Below are positions 1 to 5,503 of a DNA stretch of 5,503 bases, piece after piece. The DNA is taken from assembly GCA_014729665.1 (NCBI GenBank), contig WJJO01000059.1, forward strand, positions 1-5,503. The letters are read 5' to 3'. The position numbers were made by a program, and so were the translations under genes. This DNA is from Caldifarciminota bacterium. Its GTDB lineage: Bacteria; Hydrothermota; Tepidihabitantia; B3-TA06. The notes beneath the pieces were generated by a model, which made no database searches, had not been told where the DNA came from, and saw only the letters and a program-made list of their open reading frames with translations. Within the stretch, counting starts at the first letter, position 1, and the number at the start of each line of letters is the position of its first letter.

Positions 1-711
1 AACGACGGCGATCTTGAAGTGATTTTCGCAGATGACCATGCTAATGTCTACGTGCTGGATCACACAGGTTCTTTGTATACGGCCTGGGGAACGAATCCAG
101 TTAACGTTGGAACCGTAACGAGCTCATCTCCAGCGTTATGCAATATAGATGGAGTTGGTGCTCTTGACGTGATTGTTTGCGGGCATGACGGCACAGATGG
201 CTTTATTACTGCATTGAGTGGTGATGATGGCAGTCAGATATGGAGTTACACAGGTTCCCCGCCAATAGGCCCTGTAAATTCTTCGCCTGCAGTTGGCGAT
301 ATTGATGGAGATGGACTTGCTGAGATAGTTGTTGGTGTTACCTATCTGGATTCATACAACGCGGCAAACACAGGTTCGATACTAGTTCTTGATGGTTCCA
401 GTACAGGTATAGAGGAAAGAGACGTTGTTGAATCCCGTCAAGTAGTATTAGAGACCAACACAGGATCCATTGGAGGATCTACCGAAATCAGGTATGCTTT
501 ACCCCAGGGTACTCACGTTGAGCTTAGTCTCTACTCCACCGACGGGCGCAGGATTGCCACCCTGATCAACGAGCATCAAACAGCCGGTTCACATACTATC
601 ACCTGGGATGGAACCGACGATGCAGGTCTGAACGTTGCCGCAGGTGTCTACTTCTGCAGGTTGTCTGCAGAGGGCTTACAGATAGCTGAGAAGGTAATAA
701 GGTTAAAGTAG
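1..711 (+). CDS. Secreted FG-GAP/VCBS-type repeat protein with FlgD-like Ig C-terminal domain (3' part, 5' end outside window)
   Basis: The frame is open from the first base, so the gene begins upstream; the GTG at 19 is an internal Val codon inside a repeat. 236 codons are visible. Codons 1-135 hold Asp/Gly-rich repeats of the FG-GAP/VCBS beta-propeller type: NDGDLEVIFA at 1-10, a degenerate copy NIDGVGALDVIV near 48-59, and the best copy DIDGDGLAEIVVG at 100-112, whose Asp spacing resembles calcium-binding loops. After a linker, codons about 160-236 match the FlgD-like Ig domain (STEIRYALP, LYSTDGRRIATL, WDGTDDAG at 202-209, AAGVYFCRL at 213-221, ending in RLK). In many diderm lineages this domain is the C-terminal tail of secreted, surface-attached proteins. 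The usual PNPFN-like opening of such tails is missing. Base composition looks AT-richer than the downstream genes by rough hand count. The protein is probably extracellular and its ligand or enzymatic role cannot be told from this part. Confidence 0.9.
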   Translation, partial: NDGDLEVIFADDHANVYVLDHTGSLYTAWGTNPVNVGTVTSSSPALCNIDGVGALDVIVCGHDGTDGFITALSGDDGSQIWSYTGSPPIGPVNSSPAVGDIDGDGLAEIVVGVTYLDSYNAANTGSILVLDGSSTGIEERDVVESRQVVLETNTGSIGGSTEIRYALPQGTHVELSLYSTDGRRIATLINEHQTAGSHTITWDGTDDAGLNVAAGVYFCRLSAEGLQIAEKVIRLK

Positions 712-726
712 GTTAAACTGTAAGTA

Positions 727-747
727 GGGAGGGGCTTTGCCCCTCCC
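727..747 (+). repeat. Perfect GC-rich hairpin between genes
   Basis: Arms GGGAGGGGC (727-735) and GCCCCTCCC (739-747) pair over 9 bp around a TTT loop. No T-tract follows on either strand, so it is a poor intrinsic terminator. It lies 15 bases after the stop of the upstream gene and just before the SD of the next. It could be an RNA processing or stability element, or a member of an intergenic palindrome family, since a similar hairpin lies at 3315-3350. Confidence 0.7.
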
Positions 748-753
748 CGCAAC

Positions 754-761
754 AAAGGAGG
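754..761 (+). promoter_or_regulatory. Shine-Dalgarno site that fixes the start at 767
   Basis: AAAGGAGG lies five bases before the ATG at 767. This favours that ATG over an in-frame TTG at 737, which sits in the loop of the 727-747 hairpin and would put ten extra residues before a clear signal peptide. Confidence 0.85.
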
Positions 762-766
762 AATTG

Positions 767-1561
767 ATGAAAAGATATCTCGTATTACTGCTGGCATTCA
801 CAGGCATGTTAGCCGCCCAGGACTGGGAGGTGCGGCTTTTGCCTGCGCCGCCTACCCAGTTCTTTATCGAACACATGTGGAACTGCCTTATAACCAACAC
901 AGAAACCCAGTCTGTGGACGTTACAATCTACGCATGGATGACGAAAGACGGGGACGAAATAGCCCATGGCCGGAGCAACCAGATTAACATATCCCCCGGA
1001 GGCAAGCGTATAACATCGGCGGACATTACCGACGTATCCGACGAGTGGTACGACCCTGACTACGAGGATATTATCTCCCGCAGAGGAGCCATGCCCGCAG
1101 GCCGTTACACATACTGCCTGCAGGTTGAGCTTGCCCGGGGCGATACAATCCTTGCCCAGGACTGCGCTCAGCACAGCACGGTCAGGGCCTCGAAGCTCAA
1201 GCTCCTGACCCCCCAAGATGAGGCAGGGGTAACCCCTCAACCTACCTTCATATGGGCTCCGCTGGTGCAGTCCTACGATGACTTGACATACCGCCTGCGG
1301 ATAGTAGAGGTCCCAGAAGAGATGACCCCCTACGAGGCTATCTCAGCCGCAGAACCGTGGTTCGAGGACGACAGCATCACAAAGACGTCCTTTGCCTATC
1401 CCATGTGGGCCAGAATACTCGAAGAGGATAAGACGTACGCATGGCGAGTGGATGCATGGAGCGATGTCTGGAAGGTATCCACCAGCGACGTCCGCAGCTT
1501 CGTTGTTGGAGAGCCGGTCATAGAAGCAGATACCACCGACACCGAAACTTCCGAGGAGTAG
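767..1561 (+). CDS. Exported Ig/FN3-like protein of unknown function, partner of the downstream barrel
   Basis: 264 residues, starting at the ATG with the strong SD. Residues 1-17 form a signal peptide (MKRYLVLLLAFTGMLAA), with likely cleavage before QDW. There is no lipobox Cys. Residues about 20-140 look like one beta-rich domain, with a conserved-looking GAMPAGRYTYCLQV (107-120) and Cys at 40, 117 and 133; the last two could form a disulfide. Residues about 145-248 look like an FN3/Ig-like domain (LLTPQDEAGVTPQPTFIW, then YRLRIVEV, and KTYAWRVDAW at 222-231). The tail VIEADTTDTETSEE is acidic and Thr-rich. From memory, the order 'LPxGxYxxC ... C ... Px(F)xW ... YxLRxxE ... YxWxVxA' resembles TANFOR-type proteins of Bacteroidota; this is a tentative likeness. 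The gene ends three bases before the barrel gene, so the two are surely cotranscribed. A periplasmic or outer-membrane-associated role is inferred; no catalytic motif is visible. Confidence 0.85.
   Translation: MKRYLVLLLAFTGMLAAQDWEVRLLPAPPTQFFIEHMWNCLITNTETQSVDVTIYAWMTKDGDEIAHGRSNQINISPGGKRITSADITDVSDEWYDPDYEDIISRRGAMPAGRYTYCLQVELARGDTILAQDCAQHSTVRASKLKLLTPQDEAGVTPQPTFIWAPLVQSYDDLTYRLRIVEVPEEMTPYEAISAAEPWFEDDSITKTSFAYPMWARILEEDKTYAWRVDAWSDVWKVSTSDVRSFVVGEPVIEADTTDTETSEE
1553..1558 (+). promoter_or_regulatory. Shine-Dalgarno site embedded in the last codons of the upstream gene
   Basis: GAGGAG encodes the final Glu-Glu of the protein ending at 1561 and lies six bases before the ATG at 1565. 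The stop TAG falls between SD and start, so ribosomes finishing the first gene are placed to start the second. This points to translational coupling. Confidence 0.75.
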
Positions 1562-1564
1562 GAT

Positions 1565-3232
1565 ATGAACAGAACGATTGTGATCTGTCTCCTGGGGGTA
1601 TTAATCCTTAACGCAGCCGAGGATAAGGCCTTCGAGTTCCACGGTTCGGCCTCTATCGAACCGGAATACACCTATCGCAACCCTAACGGCGCCCAGATTG
1701 AGCACGAACCGTTTGGATGGAACTTCAGGTTCCGCCCCAAAATGAAGTTCTGGGGCATGCCGTTAAATCTCAACTTCCTGCTTTCTTCATACGAGGTGGA
1801 CTTCCGTCAGCCCTTCAACCGGTTCAAGTTTTCCCTGCCGTCCCTGTCGATGCCCGATCTGAAGTTTAATGCCCCCTGGCTTGAGCTGCAACTGGTTGAT
1901 GCAAATCCTACCTACAGCGCCTTTTCCATAGAAGGTATGAACGTTCGCGGAGGCGCAGTTGACCTGAAACCAGGCAAGTTCCGCCTTTCTGTTACCGGCG
2001 GCCAGGTGCAGAGGGGTATTGTCAGTTCAGATACGACGGACGTTGCCTACCTCCGCTGGCTATACGCAGGTCGGCTTGGCTGGGGCAAGGAAGAGGAGTC
2101 CCACCTTCACTTTCACTATCTAAAGGCATGGGACGATTCCACTTCGATTTCAGATAATACGGAAATCGTTACCGATTCTTTATATACCGACACGGTGCAA
2201 GTCGATTATCCCGAGGAGAACGCAGTCGCTACCCTGGAAGGAAAAGTGGCTTTACTTGACGGCAAGCTTTCGTTCGACGGTGAACTGGCAGGTTCTGCAT
2301 TCAGTCGGAATACCGAATCATCGGAGATAGACAACGAATACGTAAACTGGATTCCCGAGTTCATCTTTACGCCCAGATGGTCCTCTCAGGTAGGCTGGGC
2401 AGGCAGGCTGGGAACCGAGCTTTCAATTGACAATACCGAGGTGGAACTCGAATTAGAACAGGTAAACTGGGGATTCGAGTCTGCAGGCATCACATCTTTA
2501 GATCAGGATACACGCACGGTAAGGGCATCGTTTTCACAGTTTTTCATAAAACCTTTTCCCATCTCCTGTATGGGTTCGGCTGACATTGCCCGCAACAATC
2601 TGGACGGGATGGATTTCGAAACAACCCGATATAATATGGGTTTTGTCTATCTGGGGCTTTTCCCGCAAAAGGCGCCCGATTTGAGTCTGACTTACGTACC
2701 TTACTTTTCAAAAACCGACGATGAAGGCATCCTGGTTTCGGATTATAGGATGCACAGTATTATAGCCAACTCTAGCTATAACTTCGAGATGGGAGAACGA
2801 CCCCAGAGGTTGAGTCTGAACCTGACACTATCAAGTGATAAGGATGAGATTAACGCCGATACCGGTTCGTTCAGTGTTGACGTTGGTGCGATTGTCAATC
2901 ACGAACTTCTCGATAACCTGACACTTTTCTGGAACGCAGGCGAGAAGAGCACAATCGATTCCGATGACGAAATATCCCACAAATACCTGGGCGGCCTGGG
3001 TTATACCTTATTACTATGGGATAGACGCTGGAGAACAACTGCAAGGGTGGATTTTCAAACGGCTGTTAATCGTCCCGAAGATCGTCTGTTTGCAAATCTA
3101 TCGAGTAGTATTGAGGTTTTCGAGGGATTCGATGTTAAGCTAACAACTAGGTTCACTACCTATCACAGCAAGGATGATGAGGATGACTATACCGAGTTCC
3201 TGGGCAGGGCTGAGTTGAGCTATAACTGGTGA
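1565..3232 (+). CDS. Predicted outer-membrane beta-barrel protein of unknown function
   Basis: 555 residues. Residues 1-18 are a signal peptide (MNRTIVICLLGVLILNAA). The rest is rich in alternating hydrophobic/polar, aromatic-bounded strands with polar and acidic turns, for example LNLNFLLSSYEVDF (67-80), LHFHYLKAW (181-189) and RLSLNLTLSS. It ends AELSYNW (549-555), a final strand with a terminal aromatic as expected for a BAM-inserted barrel. A segment at 116-152 (TYSAFSIEGMNVRGG ... PGKFRLSVTGG ... QRGI) and a later one (AWDDSTSIS ... PEENAVATLEGK ... LSFDGELAGSAFSR, about 188-248) recall a family of uncharacterised outer-membrane proteins in Bacteroidota/Ignavibacteria; this is recalled, not searched. 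No TonB box, plug or OmpA-like domain is seen. The gene starts three bases after the small exported protein, suggesting the two products work together at the outer membrane. Whether it is a channel, an assembly factor or a scaffold cannot be told. Confidence 0.85.
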   Translation: MNRTIVICLLGVLILNAAEDKAFEFHGSASIEPEYTYRNPNGAQIEHEPFGWNFRFRPKMKFWGMPLNLNFLLSSYEVDFRQPFNRFKFSLPSLSMPDLKFNAPWLELQLVDANPTYSAFSIEGMNVRGGAVDLKPGKFRLSVTGGQVQRGIVSSDTTDVAYLRWLYAGRLGWGKEEESHLHFHYLKAWDDSTSISDNTEIVTDSLYTDTVQVDYPEENAVATLEGKVALLDGKLSFDGELAGSAFSRNTESSEIDNEYVNWIPEFIFTPRWSSQVGWAGRLGTELSIDNTEVELELEQVNWGFESAGITSLDQDTRTVRASFSQFFIKPFPISCMGSADIARNNLDGMDFETTRYNMGFVYLGLFPQKAPDLSLTYVPYFSKTDDEGILVSDYRMHSIIANSSYNFEMGERPQRLSLNLTLSSDKDEINADTGSFSVDVGAIVNHELLDNLTLFWNAGEKSTIDSDDEISHKYLGGLGYTLLLWDRRWRTTARVDFQTAVNRPEDRLFANLSSSIEVFEGFDVKLTTRFTTYHSKDDEDDYTEFLGRAELSYNW

Positions 3233-3258
3233 GTTTTGGGATGATCGATTACTCCCGC

Positions 3259-3287
3259 TTGACATCCCGCCCCAATCCGATTAATAT
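3259..3287 (+). promoter_or_regulatory. Candidate sigma70-type promoter for the peptidase gene
   Basis: A perfect -35 TTGACA (3259-3264), a 17-base spacer and a -10-like TAATAT (3282-3287, 4 of 6 matches to TATAAT). Transcription would start near 3294 and give a leader of about 135 bases holding the 3315-3350 hairpin. A 6-bp inverted repeat, GGGATG (3238-3243) with CATCCC (3263-3268), overlaps the -35. Use of E. coli-like consensus in this organism is assumed. Confidence 0.5.
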
Positions 3288-3314
3288 CAGTTTAGGATAC
3301 GGAGTGCGACCCGC

Positions 3315-3350
3315 CTTGATCAGGGGAGGGCCTGCCCTCTCCTGATCGGG
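3315..3350 (+). terminator. Long GC-rich hairpin with delayed T-run: possible terminator or leader attenuator
   Basis: The core arms 3318-3331 and 3334-3347 pair over 14 positions with one G-U. The helix extends outward by two G-U pairs and one C-G (3315-3317 with 3348-3350). The drawn loop is only two bases, so the innermost pair is probably open. A run of five T (3356-3360) begins six bases after the helix, which is late for a classic intrinsic terminator. It could end the transcript of the barrel gene, or, lying downstream of the 3259-3287 promoter, act in the peptidase leader. Confidence 0.55.
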
Positions 3351-3417
3351 TACGATTTTTGCCCGGCATTCTTAAATATCCTTAGATTGTAAGGTTTCAG
3401 ACTGTCTGTTATCACTC

Positions 3418-3424
3418 AAGGAGG
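3418..3424 (+). promoter_or_regulatory. Shine-Dalgarno site choosing ATG 3429 over TTG 3426
   Basis: AAGGAGG ends four bases before the ATG at 3429 and only one base before the in-frame TTG at 3426, so the ATG is the workable start. Confidence 0.8.
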
Positions 3425-3428
3425 CTTG

Positions 3429-5336
3429 ATGCGCATCCCCTGCCCAAGGATCGGTATTATACTGGGACTTTTAGGACTGATATCCGGTTTCTCCGGAGCC
3501 GACACCCTTCCCGAGCTTATCCCGCGAGAGGTTCTTTTCGGCAACCCGGAGCGCTCCGCGCCCCTCATATCGCCCGACGGTAGTATGTTTTCATATCGTG
3601 CGCCCCTCGAGGGGGTGATGAACATCTGGGTTAAAAACATCGATCGAGACAATGCAAGACCTGTAACCTCCGATACGGGAAGGGGTATCCAGGCCTACTT
3701 CTGGGCGGGGGACTCCAGACACATCATCTATACCCAGGATGAGGACGGAAACGAGAACTTCCACCTTTACGGTCTGGACATCCAAACCGGCCAAACGAGG
3801 GACTATACCCCGTTCGACGACGTAAAGGTCAGACTGGTGGAGCAGAACAAGCTTTTCCCTGACGAGCTCTTGATATCTGTTAACCTGGACGATCCCAGGC
3901 TTCACGATGTCTACCTGCTTGATATTAACTCAGGCGACCTCGAGCTGGTTGCCATGAATCCGGGGAACATCGTGGGCTGGATGGCCGACGCCGATTTTAA
4001 GATAAGGGCCGCACTGGTAATTCGTGCGGACGGCGGCTTCGATCTTGTTACCAGGTCGGATGAGAAAAGCGAATGGGAATACCTTCTGACCTGGGATTGG
4101 GAGAACAATATGAGTAGCGATCCCTTGAAGTTCTCCGCGGACGGTGAACACATCTATCTCAGGGATTCCCGAAACTACAATACCGCAAGACTGGTTAAGG
4201 TCGAGATTGCCTCAGGGGATTTGGAGGTAATCTGTCATGACCCCGTCTACGATGTCTCGAGGGTAAGGTTCGAGAATGAAACCAACGATGTGCAGGCCGT
4301 ATCATTCGAGAAGGCAAGAACCGAGTGGGTGGTGCTGGATGAGGAGATTGCCGATGATTTCGAGCGAGTGGCGGCACTCGACGAAGGCGATTTCCTGGTC
4401 TACGACGCGGACATAACCGATAGCATCTGGATGGTTTCATTCAGTAACGATGCAGGACCTATATCATACTACGTCTACGATCGCGGGACTGATGAGGCTA
4501 CATTCCTTTACCATCAGAATCCGATACTTACGGAATACACCTTTGCAAGAATGGAACCTTTTTCCTTCACCGCAAGGGACGGTTTAAGGCTCCACGGATA
4601 CATCAGCTTCCCACCGGGACTGCACAGGAAGGATATACCCATGGTTTTACTCGTTCACGGGGGCCCTTGGTCCAGGGACAGCTGGGGGTATAATCCGGAG
4701 GTGCAGTGGCTTACCAATCGCGGATACATCTGCCTTCAGGTAAACTACCGCGGTTCGGAGGGCTACGGCAAGGGGTTTTTGAACGCGGGCAACAAGGAGT
4801 GGGGAGGTAAGATGCAGGATGACCTGGAAGATGCAGTCAGATGGACGATAAAAAAGGGGTATGCCGATCCGGATAGGGTTGCAATATTCGGCGCCTCCTA
4901 CGGCGGGTACGCAGCCCTTGCAGGCGCTGCCTTCTCGGACCTGTTCTGCTGTGCTGTGGATATATTCGGGCCGTGCAACCTTCTGACCTTCCTCGAGGTC
5001 GTACCCGCCTATTGGAAGCCGCTTCAGGCCATAATGTACAAGCGTGTCGGGCATCCCGTGGCAGATTCGGCAATGCTTCGGGAACGCTCACCTCTTTTTA
5101 ACGTAGAGGGTATAGAGATTCCCCTTCTGATAGCCCAAGGGGCCAACGACCCAAGGGTGCCCATGACCGAGTCGGAGCAGATTGTTGAAGCATTAGAGGA
5201 TAAGGGCATCGAATATAAATACGTCTTCTTCACCGACGAGGGGCACGGATTCACCCGGCCCGAGAACCGCCTTGAGTTCTACTCCGAGGCGGAGAGATTC
5301 CTCGCCCGTCACCTGGGCGGTCGTTATGAGGAATAA
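3429..5336 (+). CDS. Exported S9-family (prolyl oligopeptidase/acylaminoacyl-peptidase-like) serine peptidase
   Basis: 635 residues, a usual length for two-domain S9 peptidases, which release dipeptides, acyl-amino acids or cleave short peptides. Residues 1-24 form a signal peptide with likely cleavage SGA|DT; Cys5 lies before the hydrophobic core and is not a lipobox. Residues about 35-370 make the beta-propeller, with blade motifs such as LISPDGSMFSY and LKFSADGEHIYL (about 232-243). The alpha/beta-hydrolase domain starts near 378 (FTARDGLRLHGYISFPPG). It carries the oxyanion-side HGGPW (from His410), the linker motif NYRGSEGYG, the nucleophile elbow GASYGG with Ser490, Asp574 in GANDPRVP and His606 in EGHGF, so the triad is complete and correctly spaced. 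The product is probably periplasmic and acts in peptide breakdown for nutrition. The gene is separated from the barrel gene by 196 bases and seems to have its own promoter. It ends with two adjacent TAA stops (5334-5339). The exact specificity (dipeptidyl versus acylaminoacyl) cannot be assigned. Confidence 0.95.
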   Translation: MRIPCPRIGIILGLLGLISGFSGADTLPELIPREVLFGNPERSAPLISPDGSMFSYRAPLEGVMNIWVKNIDRDNARPVTSDTGRGIQAYFWAGDSRHIIYTQDEDGNENFHLYGLDIQTGQTRDYTPFDDVKVRLVEQNKLFPDELLISVNLDDPRLHDVYLLDINSGDLELVAMNPGNIVGWMADADFKIRAALVIRADGGFDLVTRSDEKSEWEYLLTWDWENNMSSDPLKFSADGEHIYLRDSRNYNTARLVKVEIASGDLEVICHDPVYDVSRVRFENETNDVQAVSFEKARTEWVVLDEEIADDFERVAALDEGDFLVYDADITDSIWMVSFSNDAGPISYYVYDRGTDEATFLYHQNPILTEYTFARMEPFSFTARDGLRLHGYISFPPGLHRKDIPMVLLVHGGPWSRDSWGYNPEVQWLTNRGYICLQVNYRGSEGYGKGFLNAGNKEWGGKMQDDLEDAVRWTIKKGYADPDRVAIFGASYGGYAALAGAAFSDLFCCAVDIFGPCNLLTFLEVVPAYWKPLQAIMYKRVGHPVADSAMLRERSPLFNVEGIEIPLLIAQGANDPRVPMTESEQIVEALEDKGIEYKYVFFTDEGHGFTRPENRLEFYSEAERFLARHLGGRYEE

Positions 5337-5352
5337 TAAATACCCCGACGGA

Positions 5353-5380
5353 AACTATAAAACAAGGGTCTTGTATAGTT
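5353..5380 (+). terminator. Inverted repeat after the peptidase gene, possible weak terminator
   Basis: AACTATA (5353-5359) pairs with TATAGTT (5374-5380), and CAAG (5363-5366) with CTTG (5370-5373), around a GGT loop with a three-A bulge on the left arm. It starts 17 bases after the first stop codon. The helix is AT-rich and no T-tract follows, so termination is uncertain. Confidence 0.35.
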
Positions 5381-5398
5381 GAATAACGAGGGTATACT
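5371..5398 (+). promoter_or_regulatory. Possible promoter for the next gene
   Basis: The -10 TATACT (5393-5398, 5 of 6 consensus bases) lies 16 bases after a weak -35 TTGTAT (5371-5376). The -10 is inside the left arm of the 5391-5425 inverted repeat. Only the -10 is convincing. Confidence 0.35.
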
Positions 5399-5425
5399 GA
5401 GCAATGCATTGTCGCTCAGTGTATT
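5391..5425 (+). repeat. Inverted repeat upstream of the last gene
   Basis: ACTGAGC (5396-5402) and GCTCAGT (5414-5420) pair perfectly and extend outward to 12 positions with three G-U pairs. The 11-base loop contains most of the palindrome CAATGCATTG (5402-5411). It could be an operator over the -10 element or a hairpin in RNA from readthrough of the peptidase gene. Confidence 0.5.
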
Positions 5426-5451
5426 CAGCGGATTTGACCTTACAAGAAATC

Positions 5452-5457
5452 AGGAGG
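5452..5457 (+). promoter_or_regulatory. Shine-Dalgarno site for the last gene
   Basis: AGGAGG lies six bases before TTG 5464, ideal spacing. If translation began at the upstream in-frame ATG 5404 instead, this sequence would encode Arg-Arg. Confidence 0.6.
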
Positions 5458-5463
5458 ATTTTC

Positions 5464-5503
5464 TTGGAAGCAAAATACGGCAAATATGTACGGTGTGATC
5501 ATT
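5464..5503 (+). CDS. Start of an unidentified gene (cut by window end)
   Basis: From TTG 5464 the frame reads MEAKYGKYVRCDH and is open to the window edge. The start is chosen for the AGGAGG at optimal distance. The same frame is also open back to an ATG at 5404, which follows an in-frame TGA at 5398; that start would add 20 residues (beginning MHCRSVYSADL) and has only a weak GAGGG about ten bases before it. Thirteen residues are too few to name a family. The 127-base gap to the peptidase gene, with a possible promoter, suggests separate transcription. Confidence 0.45.
   Translation, partial: MEAKYGKYVRCDH

Noticed and set aside
19..21. GTG at 19 as the start of the first gene
   Set aside because: The frame is open to base 1 and codons 1-10 (NDGDLEVIFA) form an FG-GAP-like motif that the GTG would cut.
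727..747. Intrinsic terminator for the first gene
   Set aside because: The hairpin is strong but is followed by CGCAAC, with no T-tract on either strand; it is listed as a hairpin only.
737..766. TTG start at 737 for the small exported protein
   Set aside because: It is in the loop of the 727-747 hairpin, has no usable SD and would place ten residues before the signal peptide that starts at 767.
703..1671. Minus-strand open frames opposite the 767-1561 gene
   Set aside because: They lie opposite a gene with a clear signal peptide, SD and domain pattern, have no convincing SD and read as low-complexity shadow protein.
3294..3428. Riboswitch in the peptidase leader
   Set aside because: Apart from one long hairpin and a short one, no conserved core of a known riboswitch class was recognised.
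3416..5254. Several minus-strand open frames opposite the peptidase gene, some Arg/Pro-rich
   Set aside because: The + strand holds a complete S9 peptidase with intact triad; these are shadows of its codon bias.
1..5503. CRISPR array, transposon, tRNA or defence genes
   Set aside because: No regularly spaced repeats, transposase motifs, cloverleaf-like sequences or defence-type domains were seen.

Overview
The window is a piece of a bacterial chromosome with every gene on the + strand: one 3' gene end, three complete genes and the first codons of a fifth. It looks like a diderm (outer-membrane) bacterium. The first gene ends in an FlgD-like Ig C-terminal domain of the kind used as a sorting or anchoring tail. 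The third gene encodes what looks like an outer-membrane beta-barrel ending in Trp. All three complete genes start with a signal peptide. These traits fit the Bacteroidota/Ignavibacteria side of the tree or candidate phyla such as WOR-3 (Stahlbacteria), TA06 or Cloacimonadota. That placement is an inference from protein style, since no rRNA or other marker is present.

Layout: (1) 1-711, the C-terminal part of a secreted FG-GAP/VCBS-type repeat protein with an FlgD-Ig tail. (2) 712-766, a short gap with a perfect 9-bp GC-rich hairpin followed by a strong Shine-Dalgarno (SD) site. (3) 767-1561 and 1565-3232, a tightly coupled pair encoding a small exported Ig/FN3-like protein and a predicted outer-membrane barrel. 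The SD of the second gene is formed by the last two Glu codons of the first. (4) 3233-3428, an intergenic region with a good sigma70-like promoter (perfect -35), a long GC-rich hairpin in the presumed leader, and an SD. (5) 3429-5336, an exported S9-family serine peptidase with an intact Ser490-Asp574-His606 triad. (6) 5337-5503, an intergenic region with two inverted repeats, a possible promoter and the start of another gene at a TTG (or at an upstream in-frame ATG).

Functionally this is a cell-envelope region: a surface repeat protein, a putative periplasm/outer-membrane pair, and an exported peptidase that probably cleaves peptides in the periplasm. No defence system, CRISPR array, mobile element, tRNA or rRNA is visible. 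The least described content is the 767-3232 two-gene module. The best small-scale signals are the two similar GC-rich intergenic hairpins, one of which has an arm that could also pair with the SD of the next gene.
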